DNA of 64,000 nucleotides from NCBI RefSeq assembly GCF_044344315.1, contig NZ_JBIJDC010000009.1, forward strand, positions 7,801-71,800, written 5' to 3'. This DNA comes from Zoogloea sp044344315. GTDB taxonomy: Bacteria > Pseudomonadota > Gammaproteobacteria > Burkholderiales > Rhodocyclaceae. The notes under the pieces are model-generated. The model had not been told where the DNA came from. It made no database searches and saw only the letters and a program-made list of their open reading frames with translations. Positions 44,201-51,888 of this stretch are shown piece by piece (position 1 is the stretch's first letter; each line of letters begins with the position of its first letter). The position numbers and the translations under genes were made by a program.

Positions 44201-44505
44201 CTGGCGTCGAAGAGTGCCCGGTAGTCGTCGTCCGAGGCTGGCGTAGCGGCTGCTGTCGCGTCAGCGTTGATACGGCTCAGGGCGAGGAATACGAACAGGG
44301 CTGACGCGGCAATGAACAGCAGGAGCCAGGGGGTAGTGAGGACCAGAGAGGCGTCTTTGTTGCCGGTCATCAGGCTCCCTCCGATCACCATCGTCAGGGC
44401 AACCAGAAGATAGACTCCCGCCACCCGTGCAGCAGGCGTGATGCGCTGGAGCGACCGGGTATCCACCGACCGCGTACCGGAGCCGGAACTCGGCATGGAG
44501 CTCAT
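41275..44505 (-). CDS. Membrane multi-PAS sensor histidine kinase
   Basis: 1076 residues. Two N-terminal helices (VAGVYLLVALTMVIGG; WLLLFIAASALFVFLAL), then about six PAS/PAC units. Recognisable starts are YRALFDASPDPQWLYDVDSG, LRSIGDAVIATAEDSRITLM, YRALVENAPVGIFHFTSDLL, YVLAQRGTNEGLWDWDPKTR (PAS-fold 3) and LIDSLPAPFFLFDQNGHLLL. HisKA has FSYSVSHDLRAPLRAIEGYS with the histidine near residue 860, then a HATPase domain (LGNAWKFTG, GTGIGLATVARIV). No GGDEF or receiver domain and no adjacent response regulator. The dimerisation style is bacteriophytochrome-like, so targets are unknown. Confidence 0.9.
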   Translation of the reverse strand: MSSMPSSGSGTRSVDTRSLQRITPAARVAGVYLLVALTMVIGGSLMTGNKDASLVLTTPWLLLFIAASALFVFLALSRINADATAAATPASDDDYRALFDASPDPQWLYDVDSGLVQAANAAAARLYGLSPETLTGLRADTLLSPLPLPSADPMLLTHQPAGGLAVELETRIHEQRFASRSCRLVTVHQQSRQLRAESRFAEALAKVQHILYRFDPVHECYDYISAKAEDWLETPIDILCAPGGWQHFARRTTSEDLGRVWAAIGDALKTPGDDPVEISVEYQLNSCSGHLWIHDSMTLLRHPDGSLRAIIGAASDQTAQRATREYLGVTLRSIGDAVIATAEDSRITLMNPVAEALTGWSEDEARGQPLAKVFRIISEDTGEPMESPTDKVMREGRRVGLANHTLLIDREGRRRPIVESGAPIMMASHTTPLGVVLVFRDQSEERSIARTVADQQARYRALVENAPVGIFHFTSDLLVSYCNSRLADFFKSTPDQLAGMDLHSLGDQAILSVLRKALLGQRGAYDGPFVSPLSTDMQILSIRVAPEYNAAGKVFGGVGIVEDRTAFLEAEEQLRDTRERYVLAQRGTNEGLWDWDPKTRYLYLSARLLSLLGLHSDTLRTTGEEWLKLIHPDDRPRYRADFVAHLRGETEHFESEYRIADKDGKFHWVLARGLAHRNQQGRAVRVVGSIGDITARKLAEEQLKAERDFSRGLIDSLPAPFFLFDQNGHLLLWNRFVSELTGLADDILLHAEAQSLVIPEQEPLMAHRIETALISGEASAEVMLRRNGGEPVPFLVVGRRVILDGKPHIVGVGTDLTERKFAERAIKRLNTELERRVAERTSQLSAALSELESFSYSVSHDLRAPLRAIEGYSAILGSDYGDKLDDEAKELLRRVRAAVHRMGQLIDDLLTLSRVSRKELERRPVDLSHLAQVICDELRQQEPEREVSVRIAPRLQVEGDPSLMRTVLENLLGNAWKFTGRVEHPSIEFDCARHEDVDAFMIRDNGAGFDMRYRENLFRPFQRLHSDREFPGTGIGLATVARIVRRHGGEVWAEGEVGKGAALYFSIGQPPVQNVN

Positions 44506-44613
44506 CGGACCGGCCCTGCCGGGGGCGTGTCTGTTGTCGTTGTACCGGGTTTTTCCACGATGCTGCTTTAAAATCCCTAGACGAACCTGTGAAATAACAT
44601 TCCGTACATCACC

Positions 44614-45099
44614 ATGAATCTTCCGAGCCCAGAGCAGGACATGTTCTTCATGCGGGCCGCCATTGAGCTTGCCCACGAGGCAGGCCGCTGTGGCGAAGTA
44701 CCTGTTGGCGCCCTGGTGGTCTCTGCCGATGGCATCATCGTCGGTCGGGGCTTCAACCAGCCCATCCTCCGGCATGATCCCACAGCGCATGCCGAAGTCA
44801 TGGCCCTGCGCAGCGCTGCTGAAGTCCTCGGTAACTACCGTCTTCCTGGTTGTACGCTGTATGTCACCCTTGAACCATGCGCCATGTGTTCCGGGGCAAT
44901 CATGCACGCACGCATCGGCCGGGTCGTTTTTGGTGCCAACGACCCCAAAACGGGGGTTGCCGGTAGCGTAATCGATCTTTTTGCCGAGGCACGCCTAAAT
45001 CATCACGCCCGGGTCGAGGGAGGCCTGTTGGCTGGCGAGTGCGGCGGAATTTTGTCCGATTTCTTTGCTGCCCGGCGTAAACGGGCAGTGGGAGCCTGA
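44614..45099 (+). CDS. tadA: tRNA-specific adenosine deaminase
   Basis: Deaminates A34 to inosine in tRNA-Arg(ACG). 161 residues with the zinc deaminase motifs DPTAHAEVMALRSAAE (His ligand and proton-shuttling Glu) and LEPCAMCSGAIMHARIGRVV (PCxxC ligands), plus VFGANDPKTGVAGSVIDL. A TTTAAAAT sequence about 45 bases upstream could be a -10. Divergent from the kinase; followed 5 bases later by an L,D-transpeptidase gene. Confidence 0.94.
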   Translation: MNLPSPEQDMFFMRAAIELAHEAGRCGEVPVGALVVSADGIIVGRGFNQPILRHDPTAHAEVMALRSAAEVLGNYRLPGCTLYVTLEPCAMCSGAIMHARIGRVVFGANDPKTGVAGSVIDLFAEARLNHHARVEGGLLAGECGGILSDFFAARRKRAVGA

Positions 45100-45104
45100 G
45101 CGCC

Positions 45105-45584
45105 GTGTACATCCGCATCCATATTTCCAGCCAGACGCTGCAACTCTTCGGCGACGATGGCGCTTGCGTACGTCGCTACAGCGTGTCCACGGCCCGCAAC
45201 GGAGCCGGGGAGGAGAAGGGCAGCTACCGTACGCCTCGCGGGCGCCACATCATCCGGGCCCGGATCGGGGCGGGGGCGCCCCTCGGCGCTGCCTTCCGCG
45301 GGCGCCGGCCCACCGGTGAGGTATGGACACCGGCGCTCGCCGGCAGTGCCCCGGACCGTGACTGGATTCTGACCCGCATTCTGTGGCTGTCGGGCACCGA
45401 GCCCGGGCGCAATCGCCTCGGTGCCGTGGACAGCATGCAGCGCTACATCTACATCCACGGTACCCCGGATACGGAGCCCATGGGCATTCCTCTGTCCATC
45501 GGTTGCGTGCGTATGCGCAACCGGGATGTCGCTGAACTCTTCGATCTTGTGCCAGCGGGTACGGTCGTGGAGATCGAGGAATGA
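45105..45584 (+). CDS. L,D-transpeptidase (YkuD domain) without signal peptide
   Basis: 159 residues, GTG start. The YkuD fold fills the whole protein: it begins directly with the first strand (YIRIHISSQTLQLFGDDG), and the active site reads RYIYIHGTPDT then LSIGCVRMRN with the catalytic cysteine. This is the HGT...S.GCVRM signature of enzymes that form 3-3 peptidoglycan links or attach lipoproteins. No signal peptide or membrane anchor is visible, so how it reaches the periplasm is unclear. Stop overlaps the next ATG. Confidence 0.87.
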   Translation: MYIRIHISSQTLQLFGDDGACVRRYSVSTARNGAGEEKGSYRTPRGRHIIRARIGAGAPLGAAFRGRRPTGEVWTPALAGSAPDRDWILTRILWLSGTEPGRNRLGAVDSMQRYIYIHGTPDTEPMGIPLSIGCVRMRNRDVAELFDLVPAGTVVEIEE

Positions 45585-46021
45585 GCGGCGCTGAGACGGT
45601 GCAAGTTGTGCTGGGTAGCTGGGACGAACTCGCCGAACGTGCTGCGCCCATCCGCTTTCGGGTTTTCGTGGACGAGCAGGGCGTGCCGATGGAGATGGAG
45701 CTCGACGAGTTTGATCCCTTGTCCTGTCACGCCCTGGCGCTGCTTGGCGAGCACGTAGTGGGCACCGGGCGCTTGCTGCCGGATGGGCACATCGGCCGCA
45801 TGGCGGTGGACGCCGAATGGCGTGGCCAGGGTGTGGGGGCGGCCTTGCTTGGCGCACTCATCGACGAGGCCGGGCGGCGCCATGTGTCGGTGCTGGCTCT
45901 CAGCGCCCAGACCCATGCGCTGGGCTTCTATACCCGTTTCGGCTTTGTGCCAGTGGGGTCGGAGTATGAAGAGGCAGGCCTGCCCCATCAGGCCATGGAG
46001 CGGCGCCTGGTGGCTGACTGA
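45581..46021 (+). CDS. GNAT-family acyltransferase
   Basis: 146 residues: the ElaA/YjcF-like group judging by IRFRVFVDEQGVPMEMELDE near the N-terminus. Acetyl-CoA motif IGRMAVDAEWRGQGVGAALL, then FYTRFGFVPVGSEYEEAGLP and HQAMERRL. Substrate unknown. Overlaps the transpeptidase stop by 4 bases, so probably one operon with tadA. Confidence 0.88.
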   Translation: MSGAETVQVVLGSWDELAERAAPIRFRVFVDEQGVPMEMELDEFDPLSCHALALLGEHVVGTGRLLPDGHIGRMAVDAEWRGQGVGAALLGALIDEAGRRHVSVLALSAQTHALGFYTRFGFVPVGSEYEEAGLPHQAMERRLVAD

Positions 46022-46053
46022 GGGTTCGCTGAGGGCCGATTCAAACCCGGCAC

Positions 46054-46746
46054 TCAGGCCTCCGGTGGGCTGCCGGGGTTGCTTTCGGCAGCGGGGAGGG
46101 TGCGGATGAGGTGGCGGTGGAACCAGTCGGTCGTCTGGGTGGCCGCATCGTCCAGAGCGCCCGGTTCGCGGAAGAAATCATCGGTGCCCGCAATGCTGCG
46201 CCAGTCCTTGGTGCAGGTCATCAGATCGTAGGCCTGGCGGATGTTGGGCAGCCCTTCGTCGCGCTCGCCGACGATCTGCCGGGTCGGGCAGGCTACTTGG
46301 CGCAGGGGTGAAATGCCGGCCAGCCCGGGGCGGCCGCCGCGGCATACCAAGGCGCTCACTGCATCCTGCTCATGAGCCAGGGCGCGGATCGCTGCACCGC
46401 AGCCCGTGCCGCTGGCCACCAGCCCCACGGGCAGGGTGGTAAGGGGTGGCTGGTGGCGCAGCCATTCGAACACGGCGCGGATGCGCTGGCCGAGCAGCGG
46501 GGTGTTGAAGCGGGTGTCCGGGTCGCGGGACTCTTCGTAGTGGTTGAGCAGATCGAAGAGCAGGGTGGCGAAGCCGGCTTCCTGCAGGCGCCGGGCGAAA
46601 TGGGCTTCCCTGGAGTCCCGATGGTTTCCCACCGCGTTCTGGGCAATCAGGATCAGGCCGGCGGCATCCGGCGAATGGGCAAGCAGGGCTTCCAGCCAGA
46701 CGGGGCCGGCGGCAATGCTGAGGGCGCTATGGCGCAGTTTCATCAT
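46054..46746 (-). CDS. Dienelactone-hydrolase-like alpha/beta hydrolase, degenerate
   Basis: 230 residues. The fold is recognisable: GLILIAQNAVGNHRDSRE, FARRLQEAGFATLLFDLLNH, DTRFNTPLLGQRIRAVFEWL and the C-terminal dimerisation tail with ATQTTDWFHRHL. The expected nucleophile elbow (G-A-S-T-G in close relatives) reads VASGTGCGAA, so glycine occupies the usual serine place. The acid (VGERDEGL) is plausible, but the catalytic histidine is not obvious. It may be a non-catalytic relative or use a shifted serine. Located just downstream of the AMMECR1/MEMO/radical SAM genes on the same strand. Confidence 0.78.
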   Translation of the reverse strand: MMKLRHSALSIAAGPVWLEALLAHSPDAAGLILIAQNAVGNHRDSREAHFARRLQEAGFATLLFDLLNHYEESRDPDTRFNTPLLGQRIRAVFEWLRHQPPLTTLPVGLVASGTGCGAAIRALAHEQDAVSALVCRGGRPGLAGISPLRQVACPTRQIVGERDEGLPNIRQAYDLMTCTKDWRSIAGTDDFFREPGALDDAATQTTDWFHRHLIRTLPAAESNPGSPPEA

Positions 46747-46821
46747 GATCGAAGGAGTCGGGCGGTACTCTGCCGTTCACAATCGCATGCACCGCCGGAC
46801 ACGGCAAGGCTGTGCCGGGGG

Positions 46822-47895
46822 CTAGTGGCCGCCGATGTGCACTGGAACACGGCGCGCCCCGAATGCGCTGACAAATTTGCCGAAACGCCCGGCCAGCCTG
46901 TGGCCGCAACCCGTGCACGCGCCGCTGGCATCGAGGCGGTAGGCGAGGATCCGGTACCAGTCCCGTTCAATCAGGAGACTGTCGCAGGAGGGGCAGCGGG
47001 TGCTGCCGCCCTCGGTGTCATGTACGTTGCCCGTGTAGACGTGATGCAGTCCGGCCGCCCGGGCGATCCGTCGGGCCCGGGTGAGGGTGGCCGGCGGCGT
47101 GGGTGGCAGGGTGTCGAGCTTGTAATCCGGGTGAAAGGCGGTGAAGTGCAGGGGCACGTCGGGGCCCAGTTCGTCGCAGATCCAGCGGGACAGAGCGGCA
47201 AGTTCGCTGTCGCTGTCGTTGAGGCCGGGAATCAGCAGGGTGGTGATCTCGAACCACACCTCGGTTTCGTGGCGGAGATATAGAAGGGTGTCGAGAACCG
47301 GGGCAAGATGGGCGCCGGTCTGGTGTATGTAGAAGTCTTCGGTGAAGGCTTTCAGGTCCACGTTGGCGGCGTCCATCACCGCGTAGAAATCCCGGCGCGG
47401 GGCCGGGTGCATGTAGCCGGCGGTGACGGCGACGCTGGCGATGCCCAGTTCCCGGCAGGCCAGGGCGGTGTCGATGGCGTATTCGGCAAAGATCACCGGG
47501 TCATTGTAGGTGAAGGCTACGCTGCGGCAGCCGTGGTGGGCGGCGGCCCGGGCAATCTCGTCGGGTGCTGCGGCATCCATCAGCCGGTCCATGTTGCGGC
47601 TCTTGGAGATATCCCAGTTCTGGCAGAACTTGCAGGCCAGGTTGCAGCCCGCGGTACCGAAGGACAGTACGCTGCTGCCCGGGTAGAAGTGATTGAGGGG
47701 CTTTTTTTCGATGGGGTCGATGCAGAAACCCGAGCTGCGCCCGTAGGTGGTCAGCACCATCCCGGCACCGACCCGTTGACGCACGAAACAGGCTCCCCGC
47801 TGGCCCTCGTGGAGGCGGCAGTCCCGCGGGCAAAGGTCGCACTGGAGGCGACCGTCGTCGAGGAAATGCCAGTAGCGGGCGGGGTGGGCGTCCAT
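46822..47895 (-). CDS. amrS: AmmeMemoRadiSam system radical SAM enzyme
   Basis: 357 residues. N-terminal cysteine cluster CDLCPRDCRLHEGQRGACFV, then the radical SAM triad in GTAGCNLACKFCQNWDISKS, with partial TIM-barrel motifs (YNDPVIFAEYAIDTA, LKAFTEDFYI, PGLNDSD). The C-terminus carries a zinc-ribbon-like pair, CPSCDSLLIE and CTGCGHRLAG. This architecture matches the AmrS family related to pyruvate formate-lyase activators. Its substrate is unknown. Follows amrA by 4 bases. Confidence 0.93.
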   Translation of the reverse strand: MDAHPARYWHFLDDGRLQCDLCPRDCRLHEGQRGACFVRQRVGAGMVLTTYGRSSGFCIDPIEKKPLNHFYPGSSVLSFGTAGCNLACKFCQNWDISKSRNMDRLMDAAAPDEIARAAAHHGCRSVAFTYNDPVIFAEYAIDTALACRELGIASVAVTAGYMHPAPRRDFYAVMDAANVDLKAFTEDFYIHQTGAHLAPVLDTLLYLRHETEVWFEITTLLIPGLNDSDSELAALSRWICDELGPDVPLHFTAFHPDYKLDTLPPTPPATLTRARRIARAAGLHHVYTGNVHDTEGGSTRCPSCDSLLIERDWYRILAYRLDASGACTGCGHRLAGRFGKFVSAFGARRVPVHIGGH

Positions 47896-47899
47896 GGCC

Positions 47900-48463
47900 T
47901 TAGCTTCCGCTGGGACCCTCTTTCCACTTGCGCACCTGGTAGCGCGCCAGCATCACGTTGGGGCCCCAGAAATCCGCCGGCAGCCGGGCCTTCTGCTTGA
48001 GGGCCGCCATGAAGCTGCGTCGGTCGGGCAACTGCTCCCACACCTGGGGCAGGAAGGTCGCCTTCTGGCAACCGTTGAAGAAGATCACGCCGTCCCGGCC
48101 CGGCACCAGCTGGCTCAGGGCGTCGGCCTCGTCGTGGAAGTCGATAAATTCGGGTTCGCCGAGCACGGACACCTCCACTGCCACACGCGGGAGTTCGGCT
48201 ACGGCCAGGGGAGGAAAGCGCGGGTCGCGCAGGGCGGCAGCAACGGCGTTCTCGCGCACGTCCTCGCCCAGTGGACGATGGGCGTTGAGGCTGCCGATAC
48301 AGCCCCGGAGGGTGCCGTCGAGGGTCAGGGTGACGAAGCAGGCGCCGCGTTCGGTGAGCTGGGGGTGCTCGGGGGCCGCGGGAGCCGGCTGGTCGAGGGC
48401 GGTGGCAATGGCCTGGCGGGCCTGGGCCAGCAGGGCCTGCCCCAGGGCATCAGTGGCGGGCAT
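47900..48463 (-). CDS. amrA: AmmeMemoRadiSam system protein A (AMMECR1 domain)
   Basis: 187 residues, AMMECR1 fold. Signature residues: GACFVTLTLDGTLRGCIGSL (LRGCIG), NAHRPLGEDVRENAVAAALR, DPRFPPLAVAELPRVAVEVS and GVIFFNGCQKATFLPQVWEQ. Human AMMECR1 is linked to a developmental syndrome but its bacterial role is unknown. Starts within the last codons of amrB, overlapping by 14 bases, and precedes amrS. Confidence 0.93.
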   Translation of the reverse strand: MPATDALGQALLAQARQAIATALDQPAPAAPEHPQLTERGACFVTLTLDGTLRGCIGSLNAHRPLGEDVRENAVAAALRDPRFPPLAVAELPRVAVEVSVLGEPEFIDFHDEADALSQLVPGRDGVIFFNGCQKATFLPQVWEQLPDRRSFMAALKQKARLPADFWGPNVMLARYQVRKWKEGPSGS

Positions 48464-49268
48464 GGTCGATGTTCTCGGCAAAGGCAATGGCTGCGTAGCC
48501 CACGACCCGGTCGCGGTCGCCGGCGGTGTCTCCGGAGTTGCGCAGATCGAGCACATGGGGTGCGAGTTGGTGACGGGGGGCGGCCAGCAGCAGGCCGTTG
48601 ATGGCCGCTGCGCCACAGGCCTGCTCACCGTCGAGGGTGGGGTCGAGCTGGCGGATCTGGGCGACGGTGGCCTTGTCACGACACTGGGCCTGACGGTAAG
48701 GGTGGTAGTGGGACAGGTCGGAGCTGATCACGATCAGCGTCTCGGGGCCGCCCCACAGGGCTTCGAGCAGGGCGGCAACCAGATGGGTGTCCACCTGACC
48801 GACCGCAAGGGGCAGGATTTCGAAGTGGTGGAGGGTGCTCTGAAGGAAGGGCAATTGCACTTCAATGCCATGTTCTTCGGCGTGGGGGCGGTCGTCCACG
48901 ATCACCCCGGGCATCTCCCGCGCCCGCAGCCAGGCTTCCCGGTCCACCGCCACGGCCCCGAGGGGGGTGATGAAGGTCTGGGCGGCGGGCAGGGCCATGC
49001 CGCGCACCGCTACCCGATGGGTCGGACAGAGGACCAGCACCCGCCGGATGGTCTCGCGGCGCTGCAGGAGTTCGGCGTAGGCGCAGGCCGCCACGGCCCC
49101 GGAATAGATGTAGCCGGCGTGGGGCACGATCAGGGCCTTGGGTGAATCGACCACTTCAGCCGGCATCGCCGCTGACAGGAAGCCGGCAACCTGGGCGTGG
49201 AGACTGTGGGAGTCTGCCGGGTAAAACAACCCGGCTACCGCCGGCAGGCGTTGGGACGCATGAGCCAT
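48450..49268 (-). CDS. amrB: AmmeMemoRadiSam system protein B (MEMO family)
   Basis: 272 residues, MEMO/extradiol dioxygenase-like fold. Begins RLPAVAGLFYPADSHSL, then ALIVPHAGYIYSGAVAACAY, VLVLCPTHRVAVRGMAL, ADERPHAEEHGIEVQLPFLQ-like segment (DDRPHAEEHGIEVQLPF), and LIVISSDLSHYHPYRQAQ. The histidines at these motifs would bind iron or copper; human MEMO1 was reported to bind metal. First gene of the three-gene cassette. Confidence 0.93.
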   Translation of the reverse strand: MAHASQRLPAVAGLFYPADSHSLHAQVAGFLSAAMPAEVVDSPKALIVPHAGYIYSGAVAACAYAELLQRRETIRRVLVLCPTHRVAVRGMALPAAQTFITPLGAVAVDREAWLRAREMPGVIVDDRPHAEEHGIEVQLPFLQSTLHHFEILPLAVGQVDTHLVAALLEALWGGPETLIVISSDLSHYHPYRQAQCRDKATVAQIRQLDPTLDGEQACGAAAINGLLLAAPRHQLAPHVLDLRNSGDTAGDRDRVVGYAAIAFAENIDHARH

Positions 49269-49317
49269 GGTTTCCTTCTGTCCTTATGTCTTGAACGGGG
49301 ACACCCCCTGCTCTCCA

Positions 49318-50586
49318 TTATAGGGAGGACTGCAGCAGCCATGCGATGCCACCGCCGAGGCCGGCGCCCACCGCGAGCATGCCGCCGAGCACCCGCCAGC
49401 CAAGAGCGCTGCCGCCAAGGGTGAAGGCCAGCCCGGACTTGAACGCCAGGTTGGCGAGCATGGCCAGAAGGATGGCGACGGCTGCCGGCAGCGTCTCCAC
49501 TTTGCCCACCGTGTGCAGGCGCAGGGTGGACAGGGTGATGGCGTCCACGTCGGTCAGGCCGGAGGCCAGGGCCAGCAGGTAGAGCCCGCCACGCCCGGCG
49601 ATGTCCGACAGCCAGGCCGCGCACAGGAGCACGGCCGCGTAAAGCAGGCCAAAGCCGATGGCTGCGCGGAGTTCGGTCGGGTTGCGGGTCTCCGGGATGG
49701 GCAGGGCGTCCTTGCCGGCGAGTTGCCGCCAGTCACGGGCCAGCATGACGGCACCGAGCAGCACCGCCAGGGCGCAGCCGGTGGCCAGCAGGGGCACCAC
49801 CGGGGCCGACAGGGCGCCGGCGATGGCCAGGATGCGCACCACCATGATCAGGTTGGCGAGCAGGATCACCAGGCTGGCGGTCGCGGTCATGGCCGGGTTT
49901 TCGCGGGCGTGACGGGCGAACACCATGGTCGTCGCCGTGCTCGACACCAGCCCGCCGAGCAGGCCCAGCAGGGGCGCCCCATAGCGTGCACCGACCAGGC
50001 GCAGGGCCATGTAGCCCGCCAGGCTGACGCCCGAGATGAGCACGATCATCAGCCACACTTGGTGGGGGTTGATGGCCTCGTAGGGGCCGAAGCCCCGGTT
50101 GGGCAGGATGGGCAGCACGATCAGTGACAGCACCGAGAACTGCAGGATGGAGCGCCAATCCTGGGGCGTCAGGCGCGATGCCACGCCCCGCAACTCGGAC
50201 TTGAAGTAAAGCAGCATGGTGGAGCCCACCGCCGCCATCACGGCCAGCCGGCCGTGGCCCAGCCACACCATGGCACCGAGGGTGTAGCACACCAGCAGGG
50301 CGATCACCGAGGTGGTGCCAGGATCATTGGGCTCGGGCTGGCGGAAGTTGGCGGCGATGATCATCAGCGCCACCAGGGCGAAGCCTGCGATCAGCAGGGC
50401 CGGGGTGGCCAGCTGTTCGGTGAGCAGGGCGGCGATGGCGCCGAGCAGCCCGGTCAGCCCGAAGGTGCGCACGCCGGCCAGGGCCGCGGGGCGCCGCTCC
50501 CGCTCCAGGCCCATGAGCAGTCCGATGGCGGTGGCCAGCGCGAGGGCTTCCAGCTGGCGGGGTTCAAAGGGCAGCGAGAAGAGCAT
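49318..50586 (-). CDS. MgtC/SapB-like membrane protein with DUF4010 domain
   Basis: 422 residues and about twelve membrane helices. The N-terminal third has the MgtC pattern ALALATAIGLLMGLERERR and GVRTFGLTGLLGAIAALL. The C-terminal part matches the DUF4010 type (SLAGYMALRLVGARYGAPLL, GGLVSSTATTMVFARHAREN, GLYLLALASGLTDVDAITLS). Function unknown; MgtC members affect magnesium adaptation and ATP synthase. Divergent from ispD with 72 bases between. Confidence 0.87.
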   Translation of the reverse strand: MLFSLPFEPRQLEALALATAIGLLMGLERERRPAALAGVRTFGLTGLLGAIAALLTEQLATPALLIAGFALVALMIIAANFRQPEPNDPGTTSVIALLVCYTLGAMVWLGHGRLAVMAAVGSTMLLYFKSELRGVASRLTPQDWRSILQFSVLSLIVLPILPNRGFGPYEAINPHQVWLMIVLISGVSLAGYMALRLVGARYGAPLLGLLGGLVSSTATTMVFARHARENPAMTATASLVILLANLIMVVRILAIAGALSAPVVPLLATGCALAVLLGAVMLARDWRQLAGKDALPIPETRNPTELRAAIGFGLLYAAVLLCAAWLSDIAGRGGLYLLALASGLTDVDAITLSTLRLHTVGKVETLPAAVAILLAMLANLAFKSGLAFTLGGSALGWRVLGGMLAVGAGLGGGIAWLLQSSL

Positions 50587-50645
50587 GGCGTGCTTTCAGG
50601 AGGCAGGAAGACACAATCAGCGGCAGAAGGCGAGGGGACATTGAG

Positions 50646-50651
50646 TAGAAT
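50646..50651 (+). promoter_or_regulatory. Candidate -10 element close to the ispD start
   Basis: TAGAAT ends 7 bases before the ispD ATG with no Shine-Dalgarno sequence between, suggesting a leaderless or near-leaderless transcript. Confidence 0.33.
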
Positions 50652-50658
50652 TGCGCGG

Positions 50659-51360
50659 ATGCGAACCCCTACGACACGTTGCTTCGCCATTGTGCCCGCA
50701 GCCGGGAGCGGCAGCCGGATGCGCAGCGAGCAACCCAAACAATATCTTTCCCTTCTCGGCGAGCCCCTGATCCGCCATACCCTGGCGGTTTTGTGCGAGT
50801 CGCCGGTGATCGACCGCGTTTACGTTGTGCTCTCGGTCGGTGACCAGGAGTGGGACCGCCACGACTGGACTTCGTTCGGCGACCGCCTGGTGCCGCTGTT
50901 CTGCGGTGGTGCGTCCCGTGCCGACAGCGTGCTCAATGGCCTGCGGGCCATTGCCGATGACGCCTCGGAGGGCGACTGGATCCTCGTCCATGACGCCGCC
51001 CGGCCGTGCCTGGCGCCCTGGCATATCGAGGGGCTGGTGCGCGAGCTGATGCATGACGAGGTGGGCGGCATTCTGGCCGTGCCGGTGGCCGATACCCTGA
51101 AGCGCGAGGACAGCACCCACCATATCGCCGGTACGGTGCCGCGGGAGGGCCTGTGGCAGGCCCAGACGCCGCAGATGTTCCGTTACGTGATGCTCAAGCG
51201 GGCCCTCGAAACCGCGCGCCAGGTGACCGACGAGGCCAGCGCCATTGAGGCCATGGGCCTGCGCCCGCGCCTGGTCAGGGGCGACCCCACCAACCTGAAA
51301 GTCACTTTCCCCCTCGACCTGCACCTGGCCGAGTGGATTCTCCAGCACCGCGAGGCTTGA
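50659..51360 (+). CDS. ispD: 2-C-methyl-D-erythritol 4-phosphate cytidylyltransferase
   Basis: Third MEP-pathway enzyme, making CDP-ME. 233 residues from the ATG at 50659. Seen: FAIVPAAGSGSRMRSEQPKQ (CTP loop), GGASRADSVLNGL, ILVHDAARPCL, VADTLKR and LWQAQTPQMFRYVMLKRALE. The open frame continues upstream but without family sequence. ispF follows 2 bases later. Dxr of the same pathway is at 280-1473. Confidence 0.96.
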   Translation: MRTPTTRCFAIVPAAGSGSRMRSEQPKQYLSLLGEPLIRHTLAVLCESPVIDRVYVVLSVGDQEWDRHDWTSFGDRLVPLFCGGASRADSVLNGLRAIADDASEGDWILVHDAARPCLAPWHIEGLVRELMHDEVGGILAVPVADTLKREDSTHHIAGTVPREGLWQAQTPQMFRYVMLKRALETARQVTDEASAIEAMGLRPRLVRGDPTNLKVTFPLDLHLAEWILQHREA

Positions 51361-51362
51361 AG

Positions 51363-51848
51363 ATGCACGTTCCGTTTCGTATCGGCCAGGGGTTTGATGT
51401 TCATGCCCTGGTTCCCGGTCGCCCGCTGATCATCGGCGGCGTGACGATTCCCTTTGCCAAGGGCCTGCTCGGGCATTCCGACGCCGACGTGCTGCTCCAC
51501 ACCATCACCGATGCGCTGCTGGGTGCCGCAGGGCTGGGAGACATCGGCCGGCATTTCCCGGATACCGATCCGCGTTTCGAGGGGGCAGACTCCCGGGTGT
51601 TGCTGCGTGAAGCGGCGGCGGCGGCCCGTGCGGCCGGTTGGGTGACGGTGAATGTGGACGCCACGGTGATTGCCCGGGCGCCGCGCATCCTGCCCCACGT
51701 GCCGGCCATGGTGGCCAACATCGCGGCCGATCTGGGCATTGATCCGGCTGCCGTCAACATCAAGGGCAAGACCACCGAGAAGCTGGGTTTCACCGGCCGC
51801 GGCGAGGGCATCGCCGCCCAGGCCGTGGCGCTGATGGCGTGGGTGTAA
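51363..51848 (+). CDS. ispF: 2-C-methyl-D-erythritol 2,4-cyclodiphosphate synthase
   Basis: Cyclises CDP-ME 2-phosphate to MEcPP. 161 residues: RIGQGFDVHALVPGRPLIIG (zinc-binding DxH), LLGHSDADVLLHTITDALLG with the third ligand, GDIGRHFPDTDP, and KTTEKLGFTGRGEGIAAQAV. Co-transcribed with ispD and closed by a perfect palindrome terminator. Confidence 0.97.
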   Translation: MHVPFRIGQGFDVHALVPGRPLIIGGVTIPFAKGLLGHSDADVLLHTITDALLGAAGLGDIGRHFPDTDPRFEGADSRVLLREAAAAARAAGWVTVNVDATVIARAPRILPHVPAMVANIAADLGIDPAAVNIKGKTTEKLGFTGRGEGIAAQAVALMAWV

Positions 51849-51888
51849 GCCTGAGGGCAGAGCTGCAGAAGGCGTGATCCGCATGCGA

